Below, piece by piece: positions 9,814 to 21,671 of a stretch of DNA of 64,000 bases; position 1 is the first letter of the stretch, and every line of letters begins with the position of its first letter. The DNA lies in the NCBI GenBank assembly GCA_037178975.1, contig JASJZH010000004.1, positions 2,976,001 through 3,040,000 of the forward strand, read 5' to 3'. Source of the stretch: Oscheius tipulae (taxonomy: Eukaryota; Nematoda; Chromadorea; Rhabditida; Rhabditidae). The notes under the pieces were generated by a model. It made no database searches. It saw only the letters and a program-made list of their open reading frames with translations, and was not told the origin of the DNA. The position numbers and the translations under genes are program-made.

Positions 9814-10348
9814 ATGAAAACAAAAATTCTCCAACCGGTTGAAAAGATACAAATGACAGTAATTGACGGACCCTGCGAATCTAATTTCCAGTTGGACAAA
9901 CAGCCACATGTCGGCCGAAATACTCCAATGAATTCGACCAAAGAATTTCCTTCAATTTATTGCAGTAAAGTAATCATTGCAAAACGACAAAGAGAGTTGC
10001 CTTCTCCAACAATCCAAGGTTCCGGTTGTGAATAGATGAATTTTAAAGAAGCATAGCAAGATTCAGAGCAACGTTTGACGTCTTCCGTTTGGACTTCCAG
10101 ATAAGAAACAAAGCTTTGCAAATTTCAGCATCAGCGAGCAATTTTTGAAAGTCAGAATATACTCTGCGTCAGATCACGTTGTCAGCTACAAATTTGGGAG
10201 GCAAAAAGGATGTTTTGAACTTTTCAAATTCTCAGGAGTCGTTCGAATGACTCACAAGCTCTGGGCTGATTTACCCCTCATACTTTCCTCCGATTATTCT
10301 CTTCTATTCCTTTCTATTACTTTGCAATCAATTGCCGAAACACGTTAG
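9814..10348 (+). other. Coding-looking segments, gene model not resolved
   Basis: Two open frames on the plus strand look protein-like but could not be joined with confidence. One at about 9814-10035 contains EKIQMTVIDGPCESNFQ. One at about 10127-10348 follows an AAATTTCAG acceptor and contains VVSYKFGRQKGCFELFKFSG and THKLWADLPLILSSDYSLLF, ending at TAG. The second has the composition of a real globular C-terminal exon. Upstream, an ATG at 9700 starts a short frame, but the splice phases I tried lead to stops. No family recognised. Confidence 0.3.
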
Positions 10349-11465
10349 TTGATGCACGAGCGTTTCGCTGGGACTAGTCGGGGGCTGCTGTTCCGATCAA
10401 TATGCTAGAGAGCATGGGAAAATGAGAGAATTCAGCCTGTAAAAGAAGTGCCGCGTAGAGGCTGTCGGGCGTCGCGATAGTCGGGCGTCACTTGAGAGGG
10501 GTGCCCAGCCAGCACACTCGAGTTTCGAATCATCTCTTTTCTACCCTGTCCTGGGATTTACAGAGGAGATACATGTCCGATGCGGATGGATACCACAGAG
10601 GATGAATGTGGTTGATAAGCTTCTATTTCCTTATACTACTCCACTCACGCGCTGGCAGGTTGTACGACTCGAAAGTCATTCAGTTGATGAGTCTCTGTCG
10701 ATCGAATCGGTGGCTTGCAAAATGGAGAATTTGACAGCAGTCCTTGAAAAGGTTCTCTCAGGAATTGAAACCATACATCCAGACAGCGCAAAGAGTACAT
10801 GATTAGCTTAACTTCCTTACAAATATGATTTTCTCCTAAGTACTGATCTCTGATTGATCCTTAGGCTATAAATTTTCTGACGTAAATTCTGACTTTCCGT
10901 AGGCAGGGTCGGACCCGCCCCTTACTACGGTAGAACGCGCCAAAGCCACTAATTCAAAATTGGGATTTACGCTTTCTAGTCGAGGAGCTCGCGTTTCAAG
11001 GTCCAGTCGATAAGATTTCGAAACAAATTTATGCTAGAAATTGAGGAAAAACACGATAACAAAACGAGGATGCCGCAATGTTTGTTCAGCGGCGATACAT
11101 TTTTATCTAGGACTAGCAATAGCTTCCCATGCGAAATTGGAGAATTTTGACGAAAGATTATACTTTTGCCATATTTTAGCCATTAGGTTTACCTTTGCTT
11201 AGATAACGTTGAAAACATTTAGGACTGCCTTTTTATTTTCAGTTATCAGCGAACAAGGGGTAGTAACTCGAACACGAAACTAAGCAAGCGGATATTTTGA
11301 TCACTCATTTAATTGAAACAAATGAGGGCGAAGAAAACGACCTAATTTTGTAGCCACACAATAGGAAAAAATTCGAGGGTAAAAAGAACCGATCAAACAT
11401 TTTTCCTACTCACTCTCATCTTACTAACGCCAGCTTGGTTGGATCTGAATATCTCTTTTCAGGTT
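10349..11465. other. Intergenic, upstream of the CCCH gene
   Basis: No gene is supported. A 66-codon frame at 10602-10802 (starting MNVVDKLLFPYTTPL) has an ordinary composition and could be a small protein, but shows no domain and no splice support. A GTCGGGCGTC decamer occurs twice in direct orientation near 10,468-10,494. The sequence ends with CTCTTTTCAG directly before the next start codon, a likely trans-splice acceptor. Confidence 0.4.
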
Positions 11466-13155
11466 ATGGTAGATATCATGACCAGTCCAAGTGCCGAATT
11501 GTCAAAAGACGACGAGTTTGAAGACGGAGAATTACCCGAGGAGGGTGAGATTCAAGATGACGAAGATGAACCCGTAGCTCCTGGTTAGTCTGACACCTTG
11601 CATGGATCTGAAAAACTAGTTTCAGCTTCATCACAATCGAGTCCGCCCGTAGCCGTATCTCCTCAACGCTCCTCACAGCAGTCCAAAAAACCTGCTCCAC
11701 GCGGTTATGGCGACGATTTGGTAATCTAAAAGCCTTTTTCTCACCGATATCATTTCAGGAAGTTTCAAATCGAAACATTTGGGGTTCGCCAGAAGGAAAT
11801 GCTGAATACAATGGACCGCCTGGAGGAGAAGATCGTGATTACCGGCTCAACAACGATGAAGGAGACTTTGGAGACATGGATTTCAGACAAGGACAGTTAA
11901 ACAGAAGGTTTGTTACTTTGTTTGAACGCTCTGAAACAAGTTTTTAGACGGAAGATGTCACCTCCGATGGATGATTTCGATGGACCACGCGGTCCACGGG
12001 GTCGACCGTGGCGCGGAGGCTTCAAAAAGCCAAAATGGGCAACCGAGCATCAGATTTGCAAATTCTTCCGTGAGGGCTATTGTCGAGATGGCGACCAATG
12101 TACATACTCCCACCAAGCTGAGGATTCTCTACGGAAACCGGAACTATGTCGCTTCTATTCCAACGGATACTGTAAGAAGGGTCTCACATGCCTGTCACTT
12201 CACGGAGAGTTTCCCTGTCTGTCTTTCCACAAAGGAGAATGCACTATGGAGCATTGCCGGTACAGTCATTTGGTAAGAGTTTTCGATTTCACAACTCACA
12301 AATCCCTCTTCAGCCTCTGAATGAATATACAAGGCCGTTGTATGAGCAGAGACTGAAGGATGAAGAGATGGGATTGACTGGAAGGAATCCACACTTCCCT
12401 CCTGGTGGTCATCATGCAGCTCGTCGCCGTGTTCTTCTTCCCCATGGACCTGAAGTGTCTGGACCAATGTCTCATCAGCATAACTCTCATCCTCCGGCAA
12501 TACACGCTCCTCTTCCACCAGCTTCTAATGGACAGCTGCCACCCCCAGCAGTGGTAGTACCGACAATAGCCAATAATGGTCCACCTCACCCTCCGTATCC
12601 CCAGGTTTGTCCACTTTCTGAAACCCTAACAATCCAAGATTCAGATGCCTCCAAGAGGTAGCTTCTTCCCAGCCCCAGCTTCAGTTCATCAACCGTCACC
12701 TCACAGGATAGAAGAGCCACAGCCGATTGCGACAGCTGCCGCCCCTGCCTTCGATATATCATCTATGTTGGCCAAGATTGCTGGAGAGAATATCGTCGAT
12801 GACAGTCCTGCCAGTCCTCCACTATTCGCCGAGACTTCAACGGAACCCGTCCGCTCAATACCCGAAGTGAAAGAAATATCCTGGAGACTGATTCCCGTGG
12901 ATGCTACTCGTGCCTATGCCGGAGTTGACAGCAATAATCTCCCAGCCAACGATCCTCGTATAAGCAAAATAATTGCTTCCCAGTTCGATGCCGTTTCCAA
13001 CATGTTTGCATCACAAGGGGATCCTCGAATCAGAGACCCTAGACGACGACCCGATGAAAAGTCAGTTTGCCTTTGGTACCTATTCAACATGAGTTTTCAG
13101 GAGACCGAGTGACGATAGACCACGCGTCTCTTCCTGGATGCCACAGCTGGCGTGA
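11466..13155 (+). CDS. CCCH zinc-finger protein of the ZC3H4/ZC3H6/ZC3H8 family
   Basis: Nuclear RNA-binding protein. In other animals the family (including fly Su(sable)) restrains or terminates non-coding and aberrant transcription. An acidic N-terminus (DDEFEDGELPEEGEIQDDED) and an Arg/Gly stretch lead to three tandem CCCH fingers: ICKFFREGYCRDGDQCTYSH, LCRFYSNGYCKKGLTCLSLH and PCLSFHKGECTMEHCRYSH. Their spacings (C-x7-C-x5-C-x3-H twice, then C-x7-C-x4-C-x3-H) and the ELCRFY and H-GEFPC linkers match ZC3H4. A Pro/His-rich low-complexity region and a C-terminal segment (DPRISKIIASQFDA, then DPRIRDPRRRPDEK) follow. There are seven exons with introns of about 35-45 bases. The ATG at 11466 sits three bases after a TTTTCAG acceptor; stop at 13153-13155. 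Confidence 0.85.
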
Positions 13156-14764
13156 AACGGGTAGCTTCAATGAGTCGCAAATGGGTCATATCTGGTGCCG
13201 TCACAGTGAACCTCTTGTTTTAATCGCCTTTGTACCAATCTGCTCTTATTTCGGGTATATATGTTGCTCTATCCATACTGATACGCTTTGTGATCCAATC
13301 CAGTCTATATTGCTTTTAGTGTGCCTACTTTTTTATGCGTATAATAAGAAGTTTGATGCAACCAACCGAGGGCAGAGAATTTGATCGATGGAAGAGGAGA
13401 GATTTCTTTCGACTGGGTCAAGTACCAAAGTAGGTATGGCTGAGTCATCGTGGTCTGATTGGGTTTTCCCTCCGGTTGCGCAGCATTAGTCATTTCGAGA
13501 ACCGATAGCCAAACATGGTGGGGGTGGAGTCGTTTGAACCCGTTAAGATTGACCAGCTGACTCATTACTCTTTCTCCTTTTTCTGACTATACGCATTTTT
13601 AGACGACAATTGCTCCCCGATGAGTTCTAATCTGTCCCGTCCGGTTGCGAGAGACAGTATAATTGACGACGAGGGTTGTGACTGACAATCGCGGCGTTTG
13701 GACGAAAGACCCAGAAAGCCGCTTAGAGGAGGCAGCGAGATGCGCTCGCGGCTCGAAACCACCTTGCGCTCCGTTTCTTGTTCCGAAGATTCACTACTCT
13801 TTCTACTTCTCTACTTCTGATTGCTCAGCTGTTTATTTGGAAACTCTTGCTACTGACTCATCCTATTTGCCCTGTTTCTCCCTTCTATTTTAGCAGAAAA
13901 TGAGTCTTCGTCGGCGTCCGACCGTGAACAATAATAGAAGTTGTCGATAGAAAAACACGGGATAATACCTCTTGTACGCTCAAAACACGCTCGAGTGCGC
14001 GAGTGACCAATTCTTTTCGTCTCTTTTCGAGGAGTTAACATGGTTGGTTCGAAGGAAAACGGACAAAAGAGGACATTTTGAATGGCCGCGCGACTGCCTT
14101 GTATGGCAAAGGGCGGCTGGCATGCCCGCAAATGCGTAATCGATTTCTGTGTGTTTGACTATCTCCACTCCACCCTTATTCTCTTCTCCTGTTTACTCTA
14201 AACTTTCCTGACCAGTTGGTAACCTTATTCTCTCTCGCTCTGTCAGGGCTCGCACCTATTCAAGTCGCATGCATTTCAGAGTGACCGATTATTAGCTGTC
14301 TCTTGCCCTTTCCCTTTTCTATTTTTTTCCTTCTCACAGAACATCATCATTCTCATGATCTTGTTTTGATAATTATTATTTCCATCGCAAAATATTGGCG
14401 ACTCTCAAATAGTGGCTCGAGTCAGTCTCAACTTCCCAAATTCAAAGACACGCCGAAACGAAAACCGTTTCGCGCCAGTTTTGCAACGTCTTCCTCTTGT
14501 CCGCGAGTCGATTTCCCTTTCTCTGCCATTCTTTTTTGTCTTCAGCCACACTTCTTTGGTTCTATTTGCTGTTTGCAGTCATCCTAGAGTGATAAGAGCT
14601 CGCCGTCGGGCTCTTCTAACCTGCCAAACCATTTTGCCACGTAGCCATTCAATGTTTACAAGTCGAATTTCGCCTCCTTTTTTTTATAGTTTGAACAACG
14701 CTGTCACTTAGTGCTTGCTTTCTCCCTCTAATCTTTAGGTGACCGTTGGTTTACAGTTCGCAAC
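13156..14764. other. Long intergenic region upstream of plastin
   Basis: About 1.6 kb without a supported gene on either strand; the open frames present carry no recognisable motif and no consistent splice links. It probably holds the 3' UTR of the CCCH gene and the plastin promoter and 5' UTR. An acceptor-like CTTTAG lies about 25 bases before the plastin ATG. Confidence 0.5.
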
Positions 14765-17096
14765 ATGCTGACCCGGGAGCAGCTGTCCGATCTAGCCGAG
14801 AATTTCCGGACTGTCACAGAAGAGGGCTCGGGTCATTTGGCTCGAAATGATATTCAGCCAGCTCTCAAAGTCCTCGGCATTGATGTTCCTGGCTATAAGG
14901 TAGTTCTATAGGTGTTCTTGTAATGTTTTGTTTAGATGCGCGAAATATTGAAACGTTTTGGCGAAGATAGCACCGTCGAAATTTTCAAATTCACTGAACT
15001 TTTTACGGAATTAGACGAGATCAGGAAGAAGGAAGTCACGGGCTGGAATGCTAAAAAGAAGTAACTTGCCTTGTCGAAATGTCGTGCAAACTAATTTCCA
15101 GGACTCTTGATGGTGCTTACCAAGTCCATAGCGAAAAACAAGAGAACACAGTCCACACTATTCGAGACGAGGAAGAAATCGCCTTCGCCAATTATGTACG
15201 CTTCTTGTTATCGTAAGGCCTATATTCTCTGGTTCAGATTAATAACAACCTGTCTGCCGATTCTGATCTCAAAAGACTTATCCCAGTTACACCTCATGGC
15301 GGAGAGCTGTATACCAAAGTTCAAGATGGCCTAATACTCTGGTACGTCTTGTTTTCTTTTCTAGTAGCGAATTATCACCGAAATGGCAGGGTGTCCTACC
15401 AATTATTATGTTTTCAGTAAGCTGATCAATCTCGCTGTTCCTGGAACAATCGACGAAAGGGCCATTAACAAGAAGAGTCTCAACACTTACACCAAATTGG
15501 AGAATTTAACTCTGGCTCTCATGTCGGCTTCGGTATGATCTTTTGGTCACTTTTATGAAATCCAGTTTAGGCCATCGGATGCAGCATTGTGAACATTGAC
15601 AATGTAGATCTGAGCAAGGGAACTCCTCATCTTGTTCTCGGACTCGTCTGGCAGATCATCCGAATCGGATTGTTCAACCAAATTGATCTGACCCATTGTC
15701 CCGGCCTCTTCCGTCTTCTCAAAGAAGGAGAAACACTCGAGGACCTTCGGAGGCTGTCACCGGAAGAGATTCTCATGCGTTGGGTCAACTACCATCTTGA
15801 GAAGGCTGGCATTCAGCGCCGTATCCACAACTTTACCATGGATGTTGTTGACTCCGAGATTTATTCCCACCTAATCAACCAGATTGCACCTGTCGGATCT
15901 GGAGTTACTCTTCACCCCCTTGGTCTTTCTGTATGTTTACTACTCTTTGTTATTATTGGTATCTTGCAGGGCAATGTTAATCGTGCGGAGGCTATGCTCA
16001 ATGAGGCAGATAAGATCGACTGTCGCGAGTTCGTGACAGCCAACGATGTCGCCAACGGTAACTATAAGCTGAATCTGGGATTTGTTGCCAATCTCTTCAA
16101 CCGTCATCCTAATCTCCCTGATCCCGGAGCTGATGAAATCGGTAAGCTTTGCTCTCTATTATTAGTAAATCGGATTTAGTTGATCTGGGGCCGGAGGAAA
16201 CTCGTGAAGAACGTACATATAGGTGAACTTTCCTTCAGTAGCCTAGTTCATGAATGTTCAGAAACTGGATGAATTCGATGGGTGTACAGCCGTACGTCAA
16301 TTACCTGTACGAGGATCTCAAAAACGGAGTCGTCATCTTCCAACTGTACGATATCATTCGTCCGGGAATCGTCAACTGGAAGCGCGTTGTGAAAGAGTTC
16401 ACAAAACTGCGTGGTATGATGGATCAAATTCAGGTAATTCGCTTTTGCCTGTTACATGCGAATGTCCTAGAACTGCAACTACGCTGTTGAGTTGGGCAAG
16501 CAGCTTCGATTTTCTCTGGTCGGAATCCAAGGAAAAGACATTTACGATGCCATCAAAACGCTGACTCTTGGTTCGTTTGAAACGAAAGTTGTTGTATTCA
16601 GTTTACAGCCCTCGTCTGGCAGTTGATGCGGGCTTACACGCTGACCGTCTTGTCCCAGTGTACCCAAAGTGGAGACTCACTTCCCGCGGACAAGGATATC
16701 GTCGCCTGGGTCAATCAGAAGCTGGCCTCCAAGGGAAAATCGACCAGCATTCGATCCTTCCAAGACCCCTCGATCAGTGATGCTCGGGTCGTTCTGGATC
16801 TGATTGATGCCATCAAGCCAAACGTCATCGACTTCTCGTTGGTCAAGAGCGGCGGAAATGATGCTGATAAAATGGCCAATGCCCAATATGCTATCACTTG
16901 CGCCCGCAAGATTGGAGCTAAAGTCTATGCTCTCCCGGAGGACATTGTAGAGGTTTTTTTTATATCCTTAGATTCTGCTCAAAAACAAGTTCAGGTTAAA
17001 CCGAAGATGACGTTGACGTGCTTCGCCTGTTTGATGGCTCGAGACTATATGCCGGACATGAAAGAAGCGGCTGCTCCGACTCTTCCTACCATGTAA
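14765..17096 (+). CDS. plst-1: Plastin/fimbrin, actin-bundling protein
   Basis: Plastin cross-links F-actin into tight bundles through two actin-binding domains, each of two calponin-homology repeats. The N-terminus (residues 1-95) is an EF-hand-like headpiece ([14 protein letters not shown], then [16 protein letters not shown]). CH1 follows from [16 protein letters not shown], with [20 protein letters not shown] typical of plastin. CH2 has [20 protein letters not shown]3 has [20 protein letters not shown] and [21 protein letters not shown]4 has [16 protein letters not shown] and ends [20 protein letters not shown] before a short tail. About 12 exons; stop at 17094-17096. The calcium-binding loops look degenerate (GSGHLARND), so calcium regulation may be weak or lost. 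The gene symbol is the nematode name for the family. Confidence 0.95.
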
Positions 17097-17409
17097 TAGT
17101 CTTCTCTACCCGGTTTACTTCTAGTATTCGCTCTATTCTTGTTCTCCCCCGTAGAATAATCACTTCTATCGTATGCCTTGGCTTTCAAAATTGCCCAACT
17201 ACCATGAGGCCTTCAGCTATTTCACGAAAAGGGCCTATTCATGTAACATATCATTGTTAGTCGCCTATGACTCACATGTTCTCCTCAAAATCTTTGCTTT
17301 AGCACTGTTGACCTATTATCTAATAATGAACCGTATTTGACCGATAATTTATTAAAGATTCGACAACGACTAGATGAGACGTGAATAAAAAGAAATTTAC
17401 CCGTAGGGC

Positions 17410-18293
17410 TTATAAAACAAACTGATGCTGATGCATCGATAGAGCTTCCCATTCGGCTTTGAAGAGCCCTTTCGGGTCTTGTTGCGGATTGACAGCCGCG
17501 CCACTCATCTGATCCTCCATCGCTCTGCTCTGATCGGCACTGTTCTCCTCGCCAAGAACCAGAGTGTAGATCGAACGCAGTCCGAACCTAAATTTCTTTA
17601 TCCTATAGAAGAAGGTTTTCCAAGAAAAAAAGAGCAAGACCTACATGCAGAGGAAGTACCAAGAGGCAGAAGAAACCCAGGCAGAATCGAGAGAGACGAG
17701 ATCGACGCCTCGCTGCATCATGGCTTTGAACTTAAGAGTCAGAGGGAAGGGGACACGAGTCGTGACGAATCCGGAGAAGGTCCAGTTGATCCAGCCTCCC
17801 ACAACAATCATTGGAATCTGATTTTGTTTGGGTTACTCCAATGGAAAGGAGACAAACCATATGCATCATGTTACCCTTAAGCATTTCGGTCATCTGTGAA
17901 GGATCCATGGGATTCGGACCGCGACTAGGCCGCTGCATAGCCTTTTGCAAATATCCTGGAAGGTTTTTGGATTGAAAAAAAACTGGTAAAGCTTACAAAC
18001 CTTGATCTTCAGCAGCCAAAAACTGTCTCCGAGCGTTGAAAGAGGACCTGGGAATGAATTTCCCATTTTCACGGAGCAGCTTCGAATGCATGAGGTACTG
18101 GGCATCTTGTACATTCTCCAGTTCAGCCTAGAGGAATGTGAATAGTAAATTAGTTAAAGAAAAGTGCTACCTTTTTCTTGTTCATAAGAAGGAGAGTGAC
18201 ATAGTGCTTGAGAACTCCGATCATGAAGGTGATGACCACGATGGGCAAGAAGACCCATGTCCGGATGGCCGGATCGAGCAGAAGATCTGTCAT
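17410..18293 (-). CDS. EMC3: ER membrane protein complex subunit 3
   Basis: EMC3 is the Oxa1/YidC-superfamily core of the EMC insertase, which inserts tail-anchored and multipass proteins into the ER membrane. Matching blocks in order are [20 protein letters not shown] (helix 1), [44 protein letters not shown] (the insertase core), [27 protein letters not shown] and [20 protein letters not shown]. About 232 residues against 261 in human: it stops just after [15 protein letters not shown] and so lacks the last ~27 residues of the human tail. ATG 18291-18293, stop 17410-17412. It is the last gene of a five-gene minus-strand run, 215 bases after the Rab gene. Confidence 0.93.
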
Positions 18294-18508
18294 TCTGGAA
18301 CAGGTTTAGAGAGAGTAGACAATGCAAAATAGGTATGTTAATGGTAGTGACCTAGAGAGGATAGTGAAAGAATAAAAAAAATAATATTTATTGCAAATTG
18401 AGATTCTAGAGAAGACTAGGCAAAAGGAACTGATTTGAATTTGGCAACTGGACAAGAGAAGATGGATTATGACAGTGAGAATAAAGGCAAAAAGAAACTT
18501 GATGAGAA

Positions 18509-19305
18509 CTACCACCGACAGCATTGCTGCCATTGATTGCCAATGGCTGTTGAACCGCCGGCGCCCAGACGGAAAGTATCCGCTCCGCTGAACTCCTGAT
18601 GGGCTCCTTGATCGTATTGTCGTTTCAAGATTGTAGCCAATTCGAGGAAGGCTGCGTCAACGTTTACGTTGCATTTGGAACTGGTCTCCAGCGTCGAGAA
18701 CATTCCTAGAAATTTGTTTACGAGAACAAAAAAAACCTTACCATTAGCCCGTTGAAGAATCTCCGCCTCTTCCTGTTCCACAACTCGCTGGTCCTCCAGA
18801 TCGCATTTGGTGGCTGAAATAGGATATCCTATGACCGAGACTATGTATAAATTTTACCTACGAGGAGCTTTGCCACATTTGGTGCGGCAAACTTGGAAAC
18901 GTCGTCGATCCATCGCTGGAGACTATTGAACGACTGTCGACAAGTGATGTCATAACAAAGAACAATTCCATTGGCTGAGCGATAATAGGACTGAGTGATT
19001 GTTCGGAACCGCTCCTGTCCTCCCGTGTCCCAAATCTGGAGTTTCACCCGTTTACCGTCTGAATTGAGGAATACAAACTGATACAAAGTGGCATGCATAC
19101 CGACTACCAAAGTTCTCATTGTAAAATCTACTCCAATTGTCGTGCCTTGTCTATCCACAAAAGTCCCATTACGAAATCGTTGAACTACACAACTGAAACT
19201 TGATTATTAGCTTGGAAAACAAGAAGAAACTGACGTTTTTCCTACACCCATATCGCCTATTAGCACTATTTTGAACAAGTAATCGAAAGATTCATCGCTG
19301 TCCAT
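18509..19305 (-). CDS. Rab GTPase, Rab19/Rab43-like
   Basis: Small GTPase for membrane traffic. Five exons give about 215 residues. The N-terminus ([20 protein letters not shown], then [15 protein letters not shown]), [15 protein letters not shown] and [20 protein letters not shown] match the Rab19/43 branch, which has near-identical blocks. G boxes: P-loop GDMGVGKT; switch I Thr present; switch II region WDTGGQERF, where nearly all Rabs have WDTAGQE; base-recognition motif TKCD in place of NKxD; SSK in place of SAK. The C-terminus is CCRW, a CCXX-type double-Cys signal for geranylgeranylation. It sits between MAIP1-like (234 bases upstream) and EMC3 (215 bases downstream) on the same strand. 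Confidence 0.88.
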
Positions 19306-19538
19306 CTGAAAGAGTAAAATTAGAAAGGTGCCACATCATCATGTGAAGACAATAATAGAATTGCAATATGAAGTGAGTATCAGAGAGACATAATGTATTC
19401 GAGCCAAAGCATCGACTGCCGCGAGAGAGTGCAACTGGCTGAGAGGGCGAGAGGTGAATAAGAGCCAGAACGTGATATTGCGTATTAGAGAGGAATTTGT
19501 ACGGAACTTTGAGGGTAAATAAAAAAAAAGGACCTCGG

Positions 19539-20374
19539 TCAGTGGTTGAGAGTGAAAACATTGAAGGCCGTTGCTTTCCAGGGACCCAAAGGATTCAAGG
19601 TTCTCGCAAATCTGAACATTGTTATGAACGATAAAAAAAATGTCGGGATTAACGTGATATTTACAGCTAAGACGTCGTTTTTGTACTTTCCTGTTGCTTC
19701 TTGTAGGGATATCTGATTGGGAACTGCCAGATTGAGACGGACAAACGAGACTACAGTGAAATATATGCCGAGGTTCCGACTTGAGCTCACTGAATCTCTT
19801 TTCAGTTAGGTAACAAAACAGGCTCACGTTTGAAGATCTTTTTGCCAGCTATGACCGTCGAATAGAGAAATGAATGTACGACATCTGCTGGCGAAAACTT
19901 GAGCATTTGGAGATCGGTCTCGTTTATTCTAAGTAATCTCTGATTAGAATGATCCACAAAATACTTTTCATTGGTCTCCTGGAGCCTTTCTATTAGGTCC
20001 GAAGTGGCTACTGAGCTCATCTTCGTCCAATTTCCATCAGCCACGCAGCTACTGATCAATGCTGCTCCCTGAAACCTTTTTATTGCTCGTGAACAGTGAG
20101 AAACATACCTGGTTAGCTCCGATTAAAAGGCTTTCCCTGGAGTATTGTTTCTCGAAGGCTACTTGATAGATAATTTCGGCAATATTTCCGCCGATTTTCC
20201 TCGAAATTTCCATTAGTGGGACCACTACTTGAGGTTTCGACAAGAGAGCGAACTTCTGAATTAGCTGGTTCAGAAATTAGAAAAAGATACTACCTTTAGC
20301 CTGTTCACAGAGCTGACAGACGAAGAACATTGGGCCTCGGAAAATAACAGCCCAGCTCTAAACGCTCGAAGCAT
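19539..20374 (-). CDS. MAIP1-like mitochondrial protein (Tim44/MRPL45-type fold)
   Basis: Five exons encode about 220 residues. The N-terminus is positively charged, hydrophobic and lacks acidic residues at first (MLRAFRAGLLFSEAQCSSS), fitting a mitochondrial presequence. The core resembles m-AAA protease-interacting protein 1 (C2orf47): GANQGAALISSCVADGNWTK, then SSVATSDLIERLQE, later SRNLGIYFTVVSFVRLNLAV and a terminal LGPWKATAFNVFTLNH, which parallels the human C-terminal order (DWTIARIEH). MAIP1 binds the matrix AAA protease and assists EMRE maturation and calcium-uniporter assembly. The assignment is by weak similarity and could instead be another Tim44-like protein. It lies in the five-gene minus-strand run. 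Confidence 0.6.
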
Positions 20375-20566
20375 GCTAGAAAATGTCGTAGCGTTTGGAA
20401 TGAACTAACTAAGATATGCTAAAGAAGCTAACACGAGAGCAAACTTTTGATACGGAACTGATCTAAACGTTTTATAAACACGGCTAAAAGAATAACAGGG
20501 AAACAATAACGGGCAAACCCTACACGTTTTATCAGGAGATTCGACTAGACTTTTTCTTCGAGAATA

Positions 20567-21472
20567 TTAGTTTTTCTTCTCAGCGGATTGTGGCGAGGCT
20601 GCCTTCTGCTGATTCATCCGGGCAACATCTCGAACTCCCAAATTGCGATTTCGGTACAGCTTTCTTCCGTAGACACGTTTCTCGTATTCGGTACGAGCCT
20701 GTATGTTTTGACACTAACTGGGCTTCAGCATGAAACGATACCTTGTATTCGACCTCTCGGAAAGTTCTGAGCTTTCCCATTCGACGCAGTACAGAGAAAG
20801 CACCTTGTATAAACACCAGGGTGGTCATATAACGAAGCGGAATCACAATCTGAGCAGACTTTTTCAACCCTGATAAGCAAAAGACTTACCTTGTAAAGAA
20901 GTAAAGCAATGACGAAAACTCCAGCACTCGGAGGCGTGTTTGCGATCTTCTGCACGATGTATTCTGGCATGTGGAAGAACTTCAGCAGGGCTATCACATC
21001 GACTCCACTTAAACACGAATCTTTTAAGGGAACAGACGAAAACTACCTCTTGACCAAGAAATAGAGAGCTATAAACCAGGCCGTACAGTTGGCCATATGA
21101 GCCGGGATGGCTATGTACCAATACCGTCTCAGATAATACTTCACTTTTGCGAAAAGAGACTTTGGAGGCTGTTCTTCTTTCATTTCCGCAATCTTCTTTT
21201 CCTTAGCTTCCTTTTGTTCGGAGCTCATCGTCATGTTAAACTTCCACTTGGACTAATTTTAAGGGTGTTTTAAAAAATTAAGCAAATGAAAAAACCTTGT
21301 CATTTTTAATGGGGGGCTCTGATGAAGTGTAAGTTCGAGTAGATTGGAAATATGGCTTGAAAATCTGGACAGAACTGCTGCAACATCTGACTAGACTCGT
21401 TGGCGAGTGTACTTTAGCAGTATGGTAAAGGAAAAGTCGTGAATAGCATGCTATTCGCGTCAGGCTAGACAT
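20567..21472 (-). CDS. FAM210 (DUF1279) mitochondrial membrane protein
   Basis: About 235 residues. The N-terminus (MSSLTRIACYSRLFLYHTAK) is basic and Ser/Thr-rich, a probable mitochondrial presequence. The DUF1279 core carries VKYYLRRYWYIAIPAHMANC, then TAWFIALYFLVKRSGVDVIA, LLKFFHMPEYIVQKI and AGVFVIALLLYKIVIPLRY, two membrane helices as in FAM210A/B. The C-terminus is Lys/Arg-rich and hydrophilic, ending QKAASPQSAEKKN. FAM210A acts in mitochondrial translation and protein homeostasis in mammals; a nematode role is inference. ATG 21470-21472, stop 20567-20569. It is second in the minus-strand run, 199 bases after TRAP-delta and 192 before the MAIP1-like gene. Confidence 0.88.
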
Positions 21473-21671
21473 TATCCTTAACTTTCATTGTGTTCGAGGT
21501 GCGCTTTGTGCAAAATAAGATGAAGGCGTTGAAAACCGAATAAAAAATCCAATGTTTATACTGCAAACTTTTATTAAAACACAGTAACTTACCTGTAATG
21601 GACAAAACAATAGACTTTTACATTACAAAATGGTACAATAAATAGGAAACATAAACATTTGTGGGAATAAT

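Noticed and set aside
10468-10494. Direct repeat of GTCGGGCGTC upstream of the CCCH gene
   Set aside because: Only two short copies, too little to call a regulatory element or tandem repeat.
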